Source: Plantago major (lineage: Eukaryota > Streptophyta > Magnoliopsida > Lamiales > Plantaginaceae). Taken from it: a stretch of DNA of 64,000 nt. Under the pieces are notes generated by a model. That model was not told the DNA's origin and made no database searches. It saw nothing but the letters and a program-made list of their open reading frames with translations. The position numbers and the translations under genes were made by a program. Shown piece after piece: positions 1-12,025 of the stretch; the first letter of the stretch is position 1; the number at the start of each line of letters is the position of its first letter. Location of the stretch: the NCBI GenBank assembly GCA_026545765.1, contig CM048842.1, positions 24,528,667 to 24,592,666 on the forward strand. The letters are read 5' to 3'.

Positions 1-843
1 TAAGCTCAATGCCAAGCTTTTCCAAAGAAGTAGCATATCTTCGCACCATAACTCATCGTGGCCTTTGGCTCAGCTAGTCCTTTGACAATCTTAGGCTCAA
101 AGCCTTGAATCTTCTTCACAAATTTCATGAAGGCGTATTTTCCCGCTTAAAAGGGTTTTCCAATTTTTTGTCTTTGATTCAAAGAAGAACATCATGATCC
201 ATCGTTCTTGGCTTATTTGGTCAAGACCTCCTTGTAGACCATCAAAGCATCTGTGAAGAATGCAAGCTAGTACATCCCAAAGGAACCAACAGATGTCCGG
301 TTCGGATGTCAAGAAGCTTGAACTCAAAGGTGTATCTGATTTTCAAGATCACACACGCCATCAGAAAGTTCTTTAACACCTTCAAGGAGTTCATCATCCT
401 TGGTGTTTATTTCAAAATCCTTTCCAAGATTTTGAACCTCAAACAACTTACTGAAAGTTGTTAAGTCCGTAGGATTTCCTTTCCTTGATCGAGGTTTTGA
501 TAGACACTATTTCAAAGGTTTTCGTAAACACAGAAATAATCCTCGAGTTGTTGTAAAATTCCAACACATCGAGTGATGAAATTCCACTGGGCGGCGGATA
601 GAAAACCCTTGATTTGTGCCTTTTCAAGCATGTCAAGAATCAATTTTCATCGGTTTGGTTTTCTATTGCAGCGGTGAGGTATTCCTCAACCATGGCACCA
701 CCCCAAATCATTCTCGTGACTTGAAGTCCAATGGTCGATTAAAACTCCTACCAATCGATTGTTAACAATAACCAACTCGTGCTTGCTTTTCAAATAGCAT
801 TGGAGGATTGGGATTTCGTGTCAAGTGTTCTTGGAGGCCATCT
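1..843 (-). pseudogene. S1 envelope-like region, N-terminal part
   Basis: The minus-strand reading starts at 843 and runs off the window. It matches the start of the S2 envelope-like region at 40401: the WGGAM segment, the LEFYNNS segment and the ACILHRCFDGLQGG segment are all shared. In sireviruses this position holds a second, envelope-like gene of unproven function. The sequence is degraded. A true fusion glycoprotein is not shown here. Confidence 0.7.
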
Positions 844-1464
844 CTTTATATAGTGTAGGGAATTGAAATTGGTGTTTGAAAGAGATGTGATTCGGATTCT
901 TTTCAGAAAAACTTAATCTGATTTGCAGAGATTGTAGAGGGTTTGCAGAGAATCAAGAGAGAATTTGCTATTTTTGTGCAAGAAGAAATTTCGGATTAGT
1001 CAAAAGTGATTTCATTTGCTAAAATCCTATATATATAGCAGTTGAATCCCAACAGACAAATACATACAAATTGATTTTGTGTGTACGATTCGTGATTTGC
1101 AAACAAGCGTGAGCAAAAGCTAGTTCGGCATTAAATGCTTAGTGGGCCATGCACAATTTCAAATCCACTATTTATCGTGAATCAATTTCCACCGCATGCA
1201 TCAATCGCTTAACTTCATCGAGGGTCACCATTGCATCTTCAAAGAATGATCACAATCAAAGTGTAATTATGCCCATTTAATGAGTTTTGGCGACTTGCTA
1301 TCCGAATCACAATTGTATGACCAAGGACACTGCTCAGATCAATCATCTTATACTTAGGATTTTCCAAGATTTTCATCAAGATAGAAATAATGCAGTTTCA
1401 AGAGAGTAGTTGATCGCAGATAGTTATACTATTCTCTTTGTGTTCCCTGCTTATAGAATGATTC
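844..1464 (-). other. S1 non-coding spacer between hairpin array and envelope-like region
   Basis: These ~620 bases match the S2 spacer at 39774-40400. No coding signature is visible on either strand. Confidence 0.6.
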
Positions 1465-1600
1465 GATATCCGAGTTCGCCTCGTAGATCTTAAGCTATCT
1501 TTTGCTCTTTACCTTTTTGACTTCCGGATTCCTGTTCCATTTCTTTCTTTTCTCGATACCTGCCTGGATACCTCTTCTCTGGATGCCCGTTCCAGATACC
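1465..1600 (-). repeat. S1 hairpin array after pol
   Basis: This is the equivalent of the S2 array at 39485-39773. The clearest stem is TCTGGA/TCCAGA with a 7-nt loop ACGGGCA on the minus strand (1578-1596). Another has loop ACAGGAA (1525-1539), and a third has stem CGAG/CTCG (1471-1483) where S2 has TGAG/CTCA. Confidence 0.6.
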
Positions 1601-1619
1601 TGAACTTCTTTCAGTTCAT

Positions 1620-2189
1620 TGGTAGTTCCATTAGTCCAAGACTATGTCTTAAGGCTAAGAATCTACTTTCTTGTAGTGGCTTAGTGAAGATATCTGCAAG
1701 TTGGTCTTCAGTGCCAATCTTGAGTATCTCTATATTGCCTTTTTCAACATGGTCTCTGATGAAGTGATGTCTAACATCAATGTACTTTGTTCTGGCATGA
1801 AATTTAGGATTCTGTGTAATCGCAATAGCACTTGTGTTGTCATTGAAAATGGGAGTTTTCTTCTCATCGAGTCCATAGTCTTTAAGTTGTTGTTGTATCC
1901 ACAGAATTTGTGTTGCACAACAACCAAAGAATATATTCAAATGTGGTAGAAGTCGCAATTGAGTTTTGCTTCTTGCTAAACCATGAGATAAGTATAGTGC
2001 CCAGAAACTGACAAGTTCCTAAGGTGCTTTTCCTATCAAGCAATGATCCAGTATAATCAGCATCTGAGTACCCGGCTAAACTCAATCCACTTTCTTTAGG
2101 ATACCACAATCCTACATCTACTGTACCCTTCACATACCTTAATATTTTCATAGCAATGTTGTAGTGTGTTTGCATTGGATTTGTCTAAA
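1620..2189 (-). pseudogene. S1 RNase H
   Basis: The segment shows SDADYTGSLLDRKST, then IFNDNTSAIAITQNPKFHARTKYIDVRHHFIRDHV, then QLADIFTKPL, the standard copia RNase H. It ends in a short LGLMELP tail like that of S2. RNase H removes the RNA template during cDNA synthesis. The region is degraded. Confidence 0.88.
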
Positions 2190-3129
2190 ATCTAGCACAT
2201 ACTCCAATGGCATATTGAATATCAGGTCTACTTGCAGTGAGGTAAAGTAGTGAACCTATCAATTTCCTATACTTATGTTCTTCAACACTCTTGTCTGATT
2301 CAGTATAGGTCATTTTGGTTCCAATGCTCATAGGTATCTTAGCATTCTTTTCAGAAGGCTTAAGATTGAATTTTGTGAGCATGTCTTTTGAATACTTTGT
2401 TTGACTAATGAATATTCCATCATTGAGTTGCTTGACTTGCAATCCTAGGAAATAATTCATTTCTCCCATCATGCTCATCTCAAACTTGCTTTTCATGAGA
2501 TTTGCAAAGTCATTACAAAGTTGCTTGTCCTTAGATCCAAATATGATGTCATCAACATATACTTGAACTAAGAGTAGTTTCCCATCATGATTTAAGGTAA
2601 ATAAAGTTTTATCAACTTCACCTTTCTTGAAACCACTTTCCAGAAGGTATTTGGCCAAAGTGTCATACCATGCTCTTGGAGCCTGTTTCAGTCCATACAG
2701 AGCTTTCTGTAGTTTATAGACCATTCTACTTTCTGAGGAAACTTCAAAGCCAGGTGGTTGCTCAACATAAACTTCTTCTGCAAGTTCACCGTTTAGGAAT
2801 GCACTTTGACATCCATCCGATAAACTTTGAAATCTTTATGAGTCGAAAGGCTAGAAAGAGTCTTATTGCATCCAATCTGCAAACTGCATATGACTCATCA
2901 AAATCTAAGCCTTCACCGAGTAAATCCTCGCAACCAATCTTGCTTTGTTTCGTTATTTCACCATTCATTCATCTTGTTTCTGAAAACCCATTTAGTTCCA
3001 ATCACAGATATTCCTTCTATAAATGGAACTAGTTTCCAGACTTTGTTTCTCTCAAATTGATCCAACTCTTCTTGCATTGCAGAGATCCAGTCTTGGTCTC
3101 CTAATGCTTCTTCTATATTTTTAGGTTCA
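2190..3129 (-). pseudogene. S1 reverse transcriptase
   Basis: The N-terminal copia RT motif with DWISAMQEELDQFERNKVW lies near 3030-3100. The catalytic YVDD box is at 2548-2559 within [13 protein letters not shown]. Downstream are FLGLQVKQ and [16 protein letters not shown], classic Ty1/copia RT sequences (RVT_2). The region is degraded. Confidence 0.9.
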
Positions 3130-4540
3130 ATATTCGAGATGAAACATCCAAAGAGAGAGTTAGCATTTTCAACTATTGCTCTCCTAATCCTAACACCCTG
3201 ATTAATTGGTCCAATTATATCCTTTGTAGGATGATCTTTGATCCATTTCATCATAGGTTTAGTGCTAGTAGGATCAATATCCAGGTGATCTGAATGTGAA
3301 TCACTAAGATTTTGATTTGATACTTTTTCAGTATCTGAGATATCTGACATATGGGAAATGTCATGGATATCTGGCACTTTTTTAGTGTTAGAGATATCTG
3401 AGACATGCATTTCAGCATTCTCATTTTCAGATACCTCTTCATGATGAAGGTTCTCGAGAATTTGCTCCATTTCTGGAAAACTCATAGGAAATTCCTCATC
3501 ATGTCTGTGAGTCATCTTGTTGTTACTAGGCTTTTCAAGCTTTTCTACGTCAGAGTCATCCTCACTTTCCATAATGATGTTTTTCCTTTCTGAGGATTCT
3601 TCTTTCGGATCCCTCAGCAATAGTTCTTTGAACTTTTCTGAGAGTTCATCAATAGGAGGTGTTTTCTTACTTCCTTCATAGAATACAACATGAACTGATT
3701 CTTCAATTTTCTTTGTTCTTTTGTTGTAAACTCTGTAAGCTTTGCTGTTTGTGGAATAGCCAAGAAAAACACCTTCATCTGCCTTTGGTTGAAATGTTCT
3801 CAGATAATCTTTCCCATTGTTTAGAACAAAACATCTACAACCAAATACTCTTAGATGTTTGATATTAGGGGGTCTACCAACCAAGATTTCATAGGGGGTC
3901 CTGTCATGGTGTTTGTTTATCAAGCATCTGTTCTGAGTGTAGCAGGCTGTGTTTACAGCTTCAACCCAATAAATTTCACTTATCTCAGTGTCAGCTAGCA
4001 TTGTCCTTGCAGCTTCTTTAAGGGTTCTGTTTTTCCAATCTGCAACACCATTTTGTTGAGGTGTTCTTACAGAGGAAAGTTGGTGTTGTATACCTTTGCA
4101 AGTACAAAACTCTTTTATGTACAGGTTGACAAACTCAGTACCATGGTCTGTTCTGATTGCAGATACCTTGTCATTTTTCATGACTTCAAGCTTTTTCAGC
4201 AGGTTTGGTATCTCCACCCTGGCATCAGTTGTGTTTGGAAAAGACAACCCAAGTGAATCTTGAGAAGTCATCTACAAAACTGACCATACTTCTTTCTGCA
4301 TAACTAGTTCTGAGATGATTCAAATAGATCCATGTGTAAAAGTTGCAGTGGTCTAACACTAGAGTGTCTGATTTTGGACTTGAAAGAGATCTTTGATTGT
4401 TTCCCATCGGCAAGAGCAATGATACCATCCTTTACGAAAGATGTTGGGAAGACCAACCACTAACTCTTTCTTGGCAAGTCTATTCGAGTTTTGAAGTTCA
4501 AGTGACTCATTCTTTGTGCCATAACCAAGGTGCTCTTACG
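3130..4540 (-). pseudogene. S1 integrase and C-terminal linker
   Basis: The core contains VDDFSRFTWV, then IRTDHGTEFVN, then QQNGVADWKNRTLKEAARTM, which match the copia integrase core around its three acidic positions. Further on are GCRCFVLNNGKDYLRTF and GVFLGYS, typical of the copia integrase C-terminal part. The Asp/Ser-rich linker (about 3250-3450) repeats SDIS-type units. Integrase inserts the cDNA into host DNA. The region is degraded. Confidence 0.85.
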
Positions 4541-4554
4541 TGTAACAGATTGAC

Positions 4555-4943
4555 TCACCATGAGACATTCTTGATTGTGGCGGATGCCCAATCAAGAACA
4601 TAAAGCGCCTTTCCACGACCAACTAAGGTATGCTTTGACTCATTGTCAATTAGTTTGCGATATTTAGCTTTGAATTTTATAGTAAAACCCTTATGCGCAA
4701 AGTGGCTCATGCTAAATAGATTGTATTTCAAATCCTTAACATGTAATACGTCGCTGATTGTTAAAGTTCGCAATTTGACGTTGCAAATCCGAGAGAGGGA
4801 TTTAATTCTCCTCCAGCAAATCTGATATCTGGTCCTGTGTTGCAAGCTTTGTAATCAACTAGATTTGCTTTGTCTCCTGTCATGTGCTTTCCGCATCCAC
4901 TATCAAATAGCCATTGTGCTTTAGTCCAGGAAGAATTCTGCAC
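4555..4943 (-). pseudogene. S1 retroviral-type aspartic protease region
   Basis: The segment has the copia protease signature WLFDSGCGKHMTGD, in which D-S-G is the catalytic triplet, followed by a FAGG flap-like stretch and a LHVKDLKYNL segment. In copia elements this protease cuts the gag-pol polyprotein. The S2 equivalent is at 36096-36491. The region is degraded with the rest of S1. Confidence 0.8.
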
Positions 4944-5076
4944 ACAACAGGAAACAGGAGATTAGGTTCTCATATCTTTGATGGAACCGTCAGAATCAAA
5001 AGTTCTTCCAGTAGGAATCCATTTTTGAATGAATTTCTTCGAAATATGCTTTTGTCAGAACGTAAGGAGGAATTCT

Positions 5077-6358
5077 TTATGAATGAAAGTTATCATTAGT
5101 AAGAATTATTTTCTTCCTTGGTGTGTTCCTAGGTGCTCCATATGATGCTTTCAGATACCTGTCAGGTTTCTGAGTTTGCTTTTCAGCAAACTTAGCCTTC
5201 CTTGCCAGATTTCTTCTAGCCCTGGCATTCAGATTTTCAGTGGCTTGATTTAACTTCCACTTCTGATAATTGCTTTGAGCAATTCTAGCTTTCAGCCATC
5301 GTTCTTGTTCCTGCTTGTACTCATGAGCAAGTTGTTTTCCGATGCCTTTGTAGCCAATGCCGTTTCGAGCACTTGAAGCTATCTGAGATCTTTTCTCAGC
5401 AGCTTTGCTAGTCTCTGGTTGATCCAATTTCTTTCCAGAAAAAGTGACATGGGAGAATTTGTCAGCTCCTGCAATTCTACCTTTTTGAGAGACATAGCAC
5501 TGTGGGTGTTTGCACTTTTCAGTGTTGTGTTTCTTTTCGTAGACGCAATGAGCTTTGTTTTTGAATTTTTTTTCCCACAAATGTCTAGTAGCAACTGCCT
5601 TTCCTTTGTCAACAAAATTTGTCTTTTCACCGTTACAATATATTGCATGGGAGGAACCTTCTTGAGTACTTACAAATGTTCTTTTCTCCTTACTCTTACT
5701 CGAGTGATAGAACAATCATCGTGTATTCAAATTTCAAGTCCGTTCTTTTCTGAAGGATCTCTTAAGTAAGAGTGTCACTAGCTTTGGCATAGGATTGAAA
5801 AGATAGTTCTTTCTTCTTGAGTTCCTTGTTTTCAGAAAGAATATTTTCATAATTCTTTCGTAACTCAGCCATTGCTTCTTCATGTGACTTTTCAGTCTCA
5901 GATATCTGAGCTTTGAGAAATGCATTTTCAGCATCCTTTCTCTCAGATTCTTTAACTAATTGAGAATTTTCCTTTTCAAGAGAATTCTTTTCTTCTTCAA
6001 GGTTTTCGGCTCTAGCTCGAATCATTAGAAATTCTCTTTCATAGATGTCAAGTTCTTTCCTGAGATTTTCTAGATTTTTTATTTCCTCTTCATCACTTTC
6101 ATAAGTGTAGCAAGAAGTATGTGTTACCTCATCAGCCATAAGATAGTTTTCTATGTTGGAGATGTCTGGTCCGTCAATTTTAGCAACTCCACACATTTCA
6201 TTCTTCTTGAGGCCGAAGTCGATTATATCATGAGTAACTCCACATAATTCTGGTGATGGTAGGGTTGAATCATCTGAATTGTCATCTTCAGAATCTGTCT
6301 CAACGTCTAGAGCATCCAGTTGAATTTGGATTTTCTTTCTTTCTTCAGTTAACAAAGC
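5077..6358 (-). pseudogene. S1 gag-protease spacer: acidic, coiled-coil and basic segments
   Basis: After the knuckle comes an acidic stretch (E-D-D-N-S-D-D) at about 6250-6300. It is followed by a long heptad-rich Glu/Lys segment that predicts a coiled coil (about 5770-6080), then a Lys/Arg-rich segment (about 5100-5400). S2 has the same order. No enzyme motif is visible. A coiled coil here probably extended the gag polyprotein, but its function is unknown to me. The region is degraded. Confidence 0.6.
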
Positions 6359-6359
6359 T

Positions 6360-7427
6360 TTCTGGCTTCTTCTGAAGATTCTTCTATCTTTCTTGTCGCC
6401 TGTCCTTAGTTTGTTGAGGGCAGGACAATCCTTCTTGAAGTGGCCAGGTTTCTGACAATAGAAACAGATATCGTTTCCAATTTCGCTTCCTCAAGATACA
6501 TGATGCTTTACGAAATGGCTTGTTCAAATGAGCTTTGCATATTTTTGTACTGGTGATAATTTGAGCCTAGATGCTTTTTCAGCTTCTCTTTGGCTTTTCT
6601 TCTCTCAATTTCTCGACTGACAAATTTACTCATTTGCTTTTGCAAAAGAGCATCCTCGGTCTTCTCCTTGCTTTTCTTCTTTTGAAGTTCCTTGAGTAAC
6701 TAGAGCAACATTACGCAACTTTTCAGTTGTTTGTTCTCTCCGAGTTGTCTCATAGTCAATTGAGTAAGATGAGAGAAAAGTTCCACAGAGTGATATTTGG
6801 CATACCTTGGTTAAAATAAAAGAATTTAGTATGCTCCCGGTTGTGGTTAAGACTTGACAATAGTCTTAATCTTCTCGAGAGTATCTATTGCTTTCCCAAG
6901 TCTTGCCATATCACTCATGAGAGTGGTAAACCCGAAATCAAGTTCTTCCAGAGTTTCGGTGGGACCTTGTTTGAAATTTTGAAATTTCAACTTTAGAACT
7001 TCGAACTTGTTTTCCTTGGTTTTCTCGTTCAACGATTTCTTCAATCAATTGCGAGCAACTTTCGCGTTTAGCACCCACGCTTTAATTGTATGTGCTCTGG
7101 TGTCGATCGATGATGATGTTACGAGCTTGACCATCCAAACGATTCCTCTTGGCATCTTCCGATGTCCGAGTTCTCTGAGCTTTGGTTCGTAAATAACATG
7201 ACCAGAGATCTTCCACAAGTTGACGATCTTTGTGAAGATCCTTCGCTTTGATCTCTGTCTCTTCCACTCGAAACCTCCATGACTTGCTTAATTTGTTGAA
7301 TGACTATTGGGCCATTCTTTATTACTTTGATCATCTCGTCACTTATGGCTTCAAGGTGGAGCATCATGTTATTCTTCCATTTCTCGTAGTTCTCTGGTTT
7401 GAGAACTGGTGCATCACTCAGAGACAT
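6360..7427 (-). pseudogene. S1 gag remnant with CCHC zinc knuckle
   Basis: The reading begins MSLSDAPVLKPENYEKWKNN, which is close to the S2 gag start; the ATG lies about 100 bases inside the primer site. The N-terminal half resembles the copia-type UBN2 gag domain, which forms the virus-like particle shell. A CCHC knuckle (C-F-Y-C-Q-K-P-G-H-F-K-K-D-C) lies at 6425-6466 and would bind RNA. The copy is degraded and belongs to the fossil S1. The identification rests on the start, the knuckle and collinearity with S2. Confidence 0.8.
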
Positions 7428-7530
7428 ACCTGCACACTTAACACACAAATTAAATAGTCCTCAAAAGTGGACAAAGTTCCTTCACCTATCTGGGGATCTA
7501 GGTTCAGTGCAGAAGGCTGGTGAACCTCCT

Positions 7531-7542
7531 GCTCTGATACCA
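7531..7542 (-). other. S1 primer-binding site (tRNA-iMet type)
   Basis: The minus strand reads TGGTATCAGAGC two bases inside the LTR end. This is the standard plant copia site complementary to the 3' end of initiator tRNA-Met. S2 has the identical site and spacing. Confidence 0.85.
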
Positions 7543-7544
7543 CT

Positions 7545-9260
7545 TGTTGGTCCAGATAACGGCAAAGTAAAAGACTAGAGGGGGGGGGGAGGGGGTGAAT
7601 AGTCTTTTAAAACTTTTGTCGATAACAAATATTTCTCAGATATCTGAATAGATATCTGATACTTAGAATCAGAGTGCGGAAGACTTAATAAAGATAAGTG
7701 CAGAAACAGTTAATAAGTGTGTGTGTTCTTTGAAGTATAAATACAGAAACGTAAATGACACAGCAAGTATAGTGGTATCTGGAGGTGGCGTAATCCTCCA
7801 ACTAATCCACTTCGGTCTATCAGAGACCTAGAATTCACTAGAACAGATAATTGAGATTTCCTTACAATAATCCTATTCTAAGATTCTTAAACAATTGGTT
7901 CCCAACCAAATGTCCCCCCTGAGTTGTTCCCCGGCTTTCACAGCCAAGTACTTCCTGTACTCAGAAACCTTTGAGTTGTTCCCTAGCGTCCCAAGCTAAG
8001 TACTTCCTATACTCAATAACCTTGGAGTTATTCCTCAGTTTCCCAAATCAAGTACTTCATATACTCCGGTAACCTTGGAGTTATTCCCTGATTTTTCAAA
8101 CTAAGTACTTCCTGTACTCCACGCCAGTTATGGTGTTGGTTTAGGTTTGAGTTGTCAGATGAGCGTCTTAATAACTTTTCAGTTATTCAGATAGCTCTGT
8201 GAACTAAGTTACTTAATACACTTTACAGCGTATGGTATCTTGTTCGATTATACTGACCCAAGTCTTGTGATATCTGTTCAAGAGAATGAATCTCAGATAG
8301 TTGATCTTTTGATTCAACTCCTTCACAGATAGCTTTGCTTGTTTAGGATCAGGACACTTAGAACTTCAGTGTTTACTCAAGATCAAAAGCTTTAGTCGCA
8401 ACAGAAAGCTTTGATAATAAGTAAGTTGCTTTGAGAGAGTAAGATAATCAGATATCGTATGCAGTTCAAGGTCTTGTGTTCTGAGTTGTGTTCCGTGTAT
8501 CTTCTCAAGCTGTCTAAGTGTTGATATTTATAGATGAATTTTAGTGCCGTTTGAATAGTATCCGTTAGGCTCAAATTCAAACTATCGATATCTGTGTATA
8601 ATCTTATGTGATTTTGTCTTCTTTTGGAAAGCCGTTGCTTTTATTCAGACATCTCTGTCCGTGCATTAAATGCATTGTACTATACTTTTTGTCCTGTAGT
8701 GTCAACGGAACTATGCTTTATATCAGAGACTAGTGTTATCTGATTCTTTGCACGTCCTTATCTTCATTCTTCAGATACCACTTGTATTTATTGAAACAAC
8801 TTTGTTTGCAATATATATTTCTCTTTCAGAAACGTGGTTAACGCTCAAGGTATCTGAGAATAGATATCTGTGGACACTTTCCTTGTTTTCAGATATGTAT
8901 CTTATTTCTCAGATATCTCTTGTGACACAGTTTGTTTGAAAACTGTTCGTGTCTACAAGATATCTGGCTAAGATATCTGAACAACAGATTCAGTAATCTT
9001 GTGCAGTTTTCTTCAAGTCTTCAATTGTTGTTGAGCTTTCTGCTTGGATGTCTTCTTCTTGTTCTTCTCTTTATAAGATAAAAATTACATTTTGAGACCT
9101 AACATCCTATACAAGATTAGCTAGACTATCATACTTAGTGGGTTTCCTCTTTTACAATGTTCAAGTGAACCAAGAGTACTAATCACCTTTCTGAGACTAA
9201 GATAAGTCATCATGTTGCTGAACAAAATCTAAACAGATATTCTTAACAAAATATCTAACA
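7545..9260 (-). repeat. S1 5' LTR
   Basis: This 1716-bp repeat reads TGTTAG-type sequence to CCAACA on the minus strand and matches the S2 and S3 LTRs. It holds a TATA-like box, a four-unit minisatellite (7919-8125) and a G-rich homopolymer tract near the inner end (7580-7595). The outer end at 9260 abuts B1 LTR sequence. Confidence 0.9.
8525..8532 (-). promoter_or_regulatory. TATA-like box in S1 LTR
   Basis: The minus strand reads TATAAATA. The same octamer lies at the equivalent place in both S2 LTRs and the S3 LTR, which supports it as the LTR core promoter. The start of transcription is not known. Confidence 0.5.
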
Positions 9261-9766
9261 GTGTTCCACCCCTGTACCATGGCAGGGTCTTCATCTTCAT
9301 CTTCGTTTGACAGTGGTAGCACCCTGTCTGCAGTGATAAGGGCATGGATTGGGGTTATAAGGCTGACTGCTCCAATGATAATTTATTCGCTTCGTTATAT
9401 GTTTTGTTCGATTATTTTTATATTATGATTCGTTTGATTTTAAAAACCATACTTCGTTATTACATAATTCGTTGTTCACTTTGCACAGAACCTCACTGAG
9501 TTTTATCTCACACTTGATTTGTTACCTTCTTGTAGATTCTGCTACTCAGGATGCCTCAGAGACTTAGATGTTCAGCAGGAGAGAGTGGGGGGTGTTCTTT
9601 TAGTATTTTGGGATTGTTTGGAAAATTGTTTTGAACCATTCGTTTTATTAGTGATTAGTAGATGCTTGTGGCTTTGTTTAAACTTGTGTAAAACGTTTTG
9701 CGTCTTCTCTAGACTTTTCAAATAAAGAAGTTTATTTTTATTACTTAAAATTTTCGGGGCGTTACA
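9261..9766 (+). repeat. B1 5' LTR, 3' portion
   Basis: This matches 14599-15104 of the downstream B1 LTR and ends in GGGGCGTTACA. The rest of the LTR lies on the far side of the S1 insertion. Confidence 0.88.
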
Positions 9767-12025
9767 GTTGGTATCAAAGCCTGAGTTTTTACTCGGGCTG
9801 TACCGGGATATGATTTTCGGACCTTAGGTTGTGCGAGTGAGGTATCTAAGTTGCTGAACCTAGGTTGTGTCTTTCGTGTTAACTGTTCCTCGAGTTGTCG
9901 TCTTGTTACTATGATATGAAAGTGATTGACGTATGAGTGCTCAATTTGATTTGCTTGACGTATGTGATTCTAATTTTCTCGTGTCCTATGATCAAAATGT
10001 TACATGCTTGTCTTGTGTAGCATATTTTTGGCATGTTATGTGTTATCATTTAGTGGTCAAATATTTTACTAGAGTTAGTATAACTCACTTGTAGGCGGCC
10101 GACTACGTAACAATTCGTACTAACTAGAGTTAATAAATGACCACTATATGATTGTGTGCTTAGATATTTGAGCATTTCCTTAATTCCAGCTATATGATGG
10201 CTATCATGTTTATGCTAGAAGTTACTTTGGTGGCTCTGTGGTTTAATCCCTTTATCTGATGATCATTTGAGAATACTTTCTAATTTGATTTAGTCCCCTT
10301 TGTCTCCTTCGTTATTTGCCAGTTGAGTATAATTTGTATGTATGCGTTAGTTTCTACAAGTTGCTGTATCATTCCATGATTGTGTGTTTTTTCTTTCTAT
10401 TGTTCTGTTTAAAGGAATTACGATAGGCATAATTATCTTTTCTGGTTTTGCAATACTCTTAAGTGACTGTATGTATATCTATGTTTAACCTTGCCTAAGG
10501 ATTTTATAAATGTGTTATTGCCAAGGAAGTTTCGGAAAAATGTTTTATGGTTGATTATATTGTACCTTGGTAAATAGAATCCTTAATTACTTTTGTTGTC
10601 GAGTTTGACGCATTGAACATTTAACTTTTATTAAATTCTTAGAATGTTCTTTAAATGGTTTATCTCCTGTAAGTGATAAATAATTTGTACAATTACTTAC
10701 TATACTAGCATTCCTTAAAAAATAGCTACTTTTCTTACATGATGTTTGGTTCTGATTCGAATGTCCTGAGAGTGTGGGCTATTTATTTTCTTATACCTCG
10801 ACATGTCCTTGCCTCGTTTACATGAATTTGATTGAGTCTCATATTGTGATTTGTATACTTTTATTTTACTACGTTAGATGCGTATATGTAATGTTGTACA
10901 AACATTAAGCTTAATCAGTATTAGTGTGATATTACTACATGTACACATGTGTTCTTACTTAATACTTATCGTGAGACTTAATTGTTGTGAACTTGATTAC
11001 CGAATCTTTGCTTAGGTATTTTGAAATAATAAGGTATATGTTTTAATATGTTTCTAAATTAATTAAAGTGTGTGGGTGTGCTTATTGTGTTGAGTAACAA
11101 GCAAGTGCTAATTGCTAAGTGAGCTGGTCCATACATTGCTTCATAAAAAAAAAAACAAGTTTTAGTTTCCCTCTATTTTACTCCATGCGCCTAGTATGCA
11201 ACTGTTGTCTGTATATTTATATTTTCGGGATGTTAGTTGAGTTTATGGGAAAACATTGGAGATAGTTTTCTATCAATCTGTACAAATATTTGTTTGTTTT
11301 GTATATTAATATGTCTGTACAAGATTGGAAATTTGACAACTTGGTTCTCGAAACATGAAGCACCCAAACTCTAGTCTAGAAAAAGGGATGAATTAGATCA
11401 TAGATCCGTGTTTAATTATGTGAACATACTTGAAAATTGATCATATCATGTAAATTTGATATTTATGCATAGCATTAGTTCCGTGTAACTTATTAGCTTG
11501 TGCTTATTTGTTAGTCACTTATTTGTGGGGTTATGTGGTAGTTTATATTTTCTCGTTCGATAAAATCCACCTTGTTAGCCTTCACCTTTCATCAACTTTC
11601 TCTCTTTCTTCTCTGGTCGTAATTAGTAACTCACGTTATAACTTCTCCCATAAAATGCAAAATTTCGGACTCTTTAGCAAACCTTTACAGTTCTTTCATC
11701 TTCTTCATTGTAATCCCCTTGACCTTGATTACTTAACCAGATTCTCAGTCTCACCAAACCCCTATCGATAAGCCTCTTGGCCTCTTATTAAAGTTTGTCT
11801 TCTTCCCTTCTCATTTGCACTCGAAAAACCCTCTTGATTTTGCCTCCCGCATTGAACTTGAAAGGAGGCTTGTCTCGTCCAGTTCGGTGTGTTCATTTGT
11901 TAACTAGCCTTCAAGTATGTTATCGGTAAGTTTGCGAACCTACGTTTTATACGGAGTCAGTATCGCGAGCTCTTTGTCTCTTAAGGTGAGAATTTGGGGA
12001 CCAAATTCGCTTAAGGAGGGGAGAA
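9767..12025 (+). other. B1 interior, non-coding
   Basis: About 2.26 kb of AT-rich sequence with no recognisable protein similarity. The open frames here (for example near 11508-11771) are not kept as frames in B2. The segment matches the B2 interior after removal of element A, including the unoccupied version of A's insertion site near 9985-10000. It ends with the purine tract AAGGAGGGGAGAA (12013-12025), the likely plus-strand primer. Confidence 0.8.
9769..9781 (+). other. B1 primer-binding site
   Basis: The site reads TGGTATCAAAGCC two bases inside the LTR. It is close to the tRNA-iMet complement seen in B2 (TGGTATCAGAGCC). Confidence 0.75.

Larger units (their letters stand above)
1..9260 (-). 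mobile_element. S1: sirevirus-type Ty1/copia retrotransposon, 3' end beyond window
   Basis: On the minus strand the order is LTR, tRNA-Met primer site, gag with a CCHC knuckle, coiled-coil spacer, protease, integrase, RT, RNase H, hairpin array and envelope-like region. Copia order (integrase before RT) together with an envelope-like region after pol is typical of the sirevirus (SIRE/Maximus) lineage. The element follows S2 in both coding and non-coding parts. The right flank at 9261 is B-family LTR sequence, so S1 inserted into B1. The second LTR and left target duplication are outside the window. The copy is degraded, with roughly ten or more breaks, so it is a fossil. Its age cannot be measured without the second LTR. 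Confidence 0.93.

Noticed and set aside
1701-1949. Plus-strand frames across S1 and similar antisense frames elsewhere
   Set aside because: They are antisense to pol or gag of the elements and show no independent similarity.
9769-9781. tRNA-like sequences at 9769, 19137, 33421 and 20729
   Set aside because: Only the 3'-end complement is present, directly inside LTR ends. These are primer-binding sites, not tRNA genes.
11508-11771. Possible captured host gene in the B interior (also 26279-26608)
   Set aside because: The frames carry many Ser/Phe residues typical of random AT-rich sequence, match no domain I know, and differ in length between B1 and B2.
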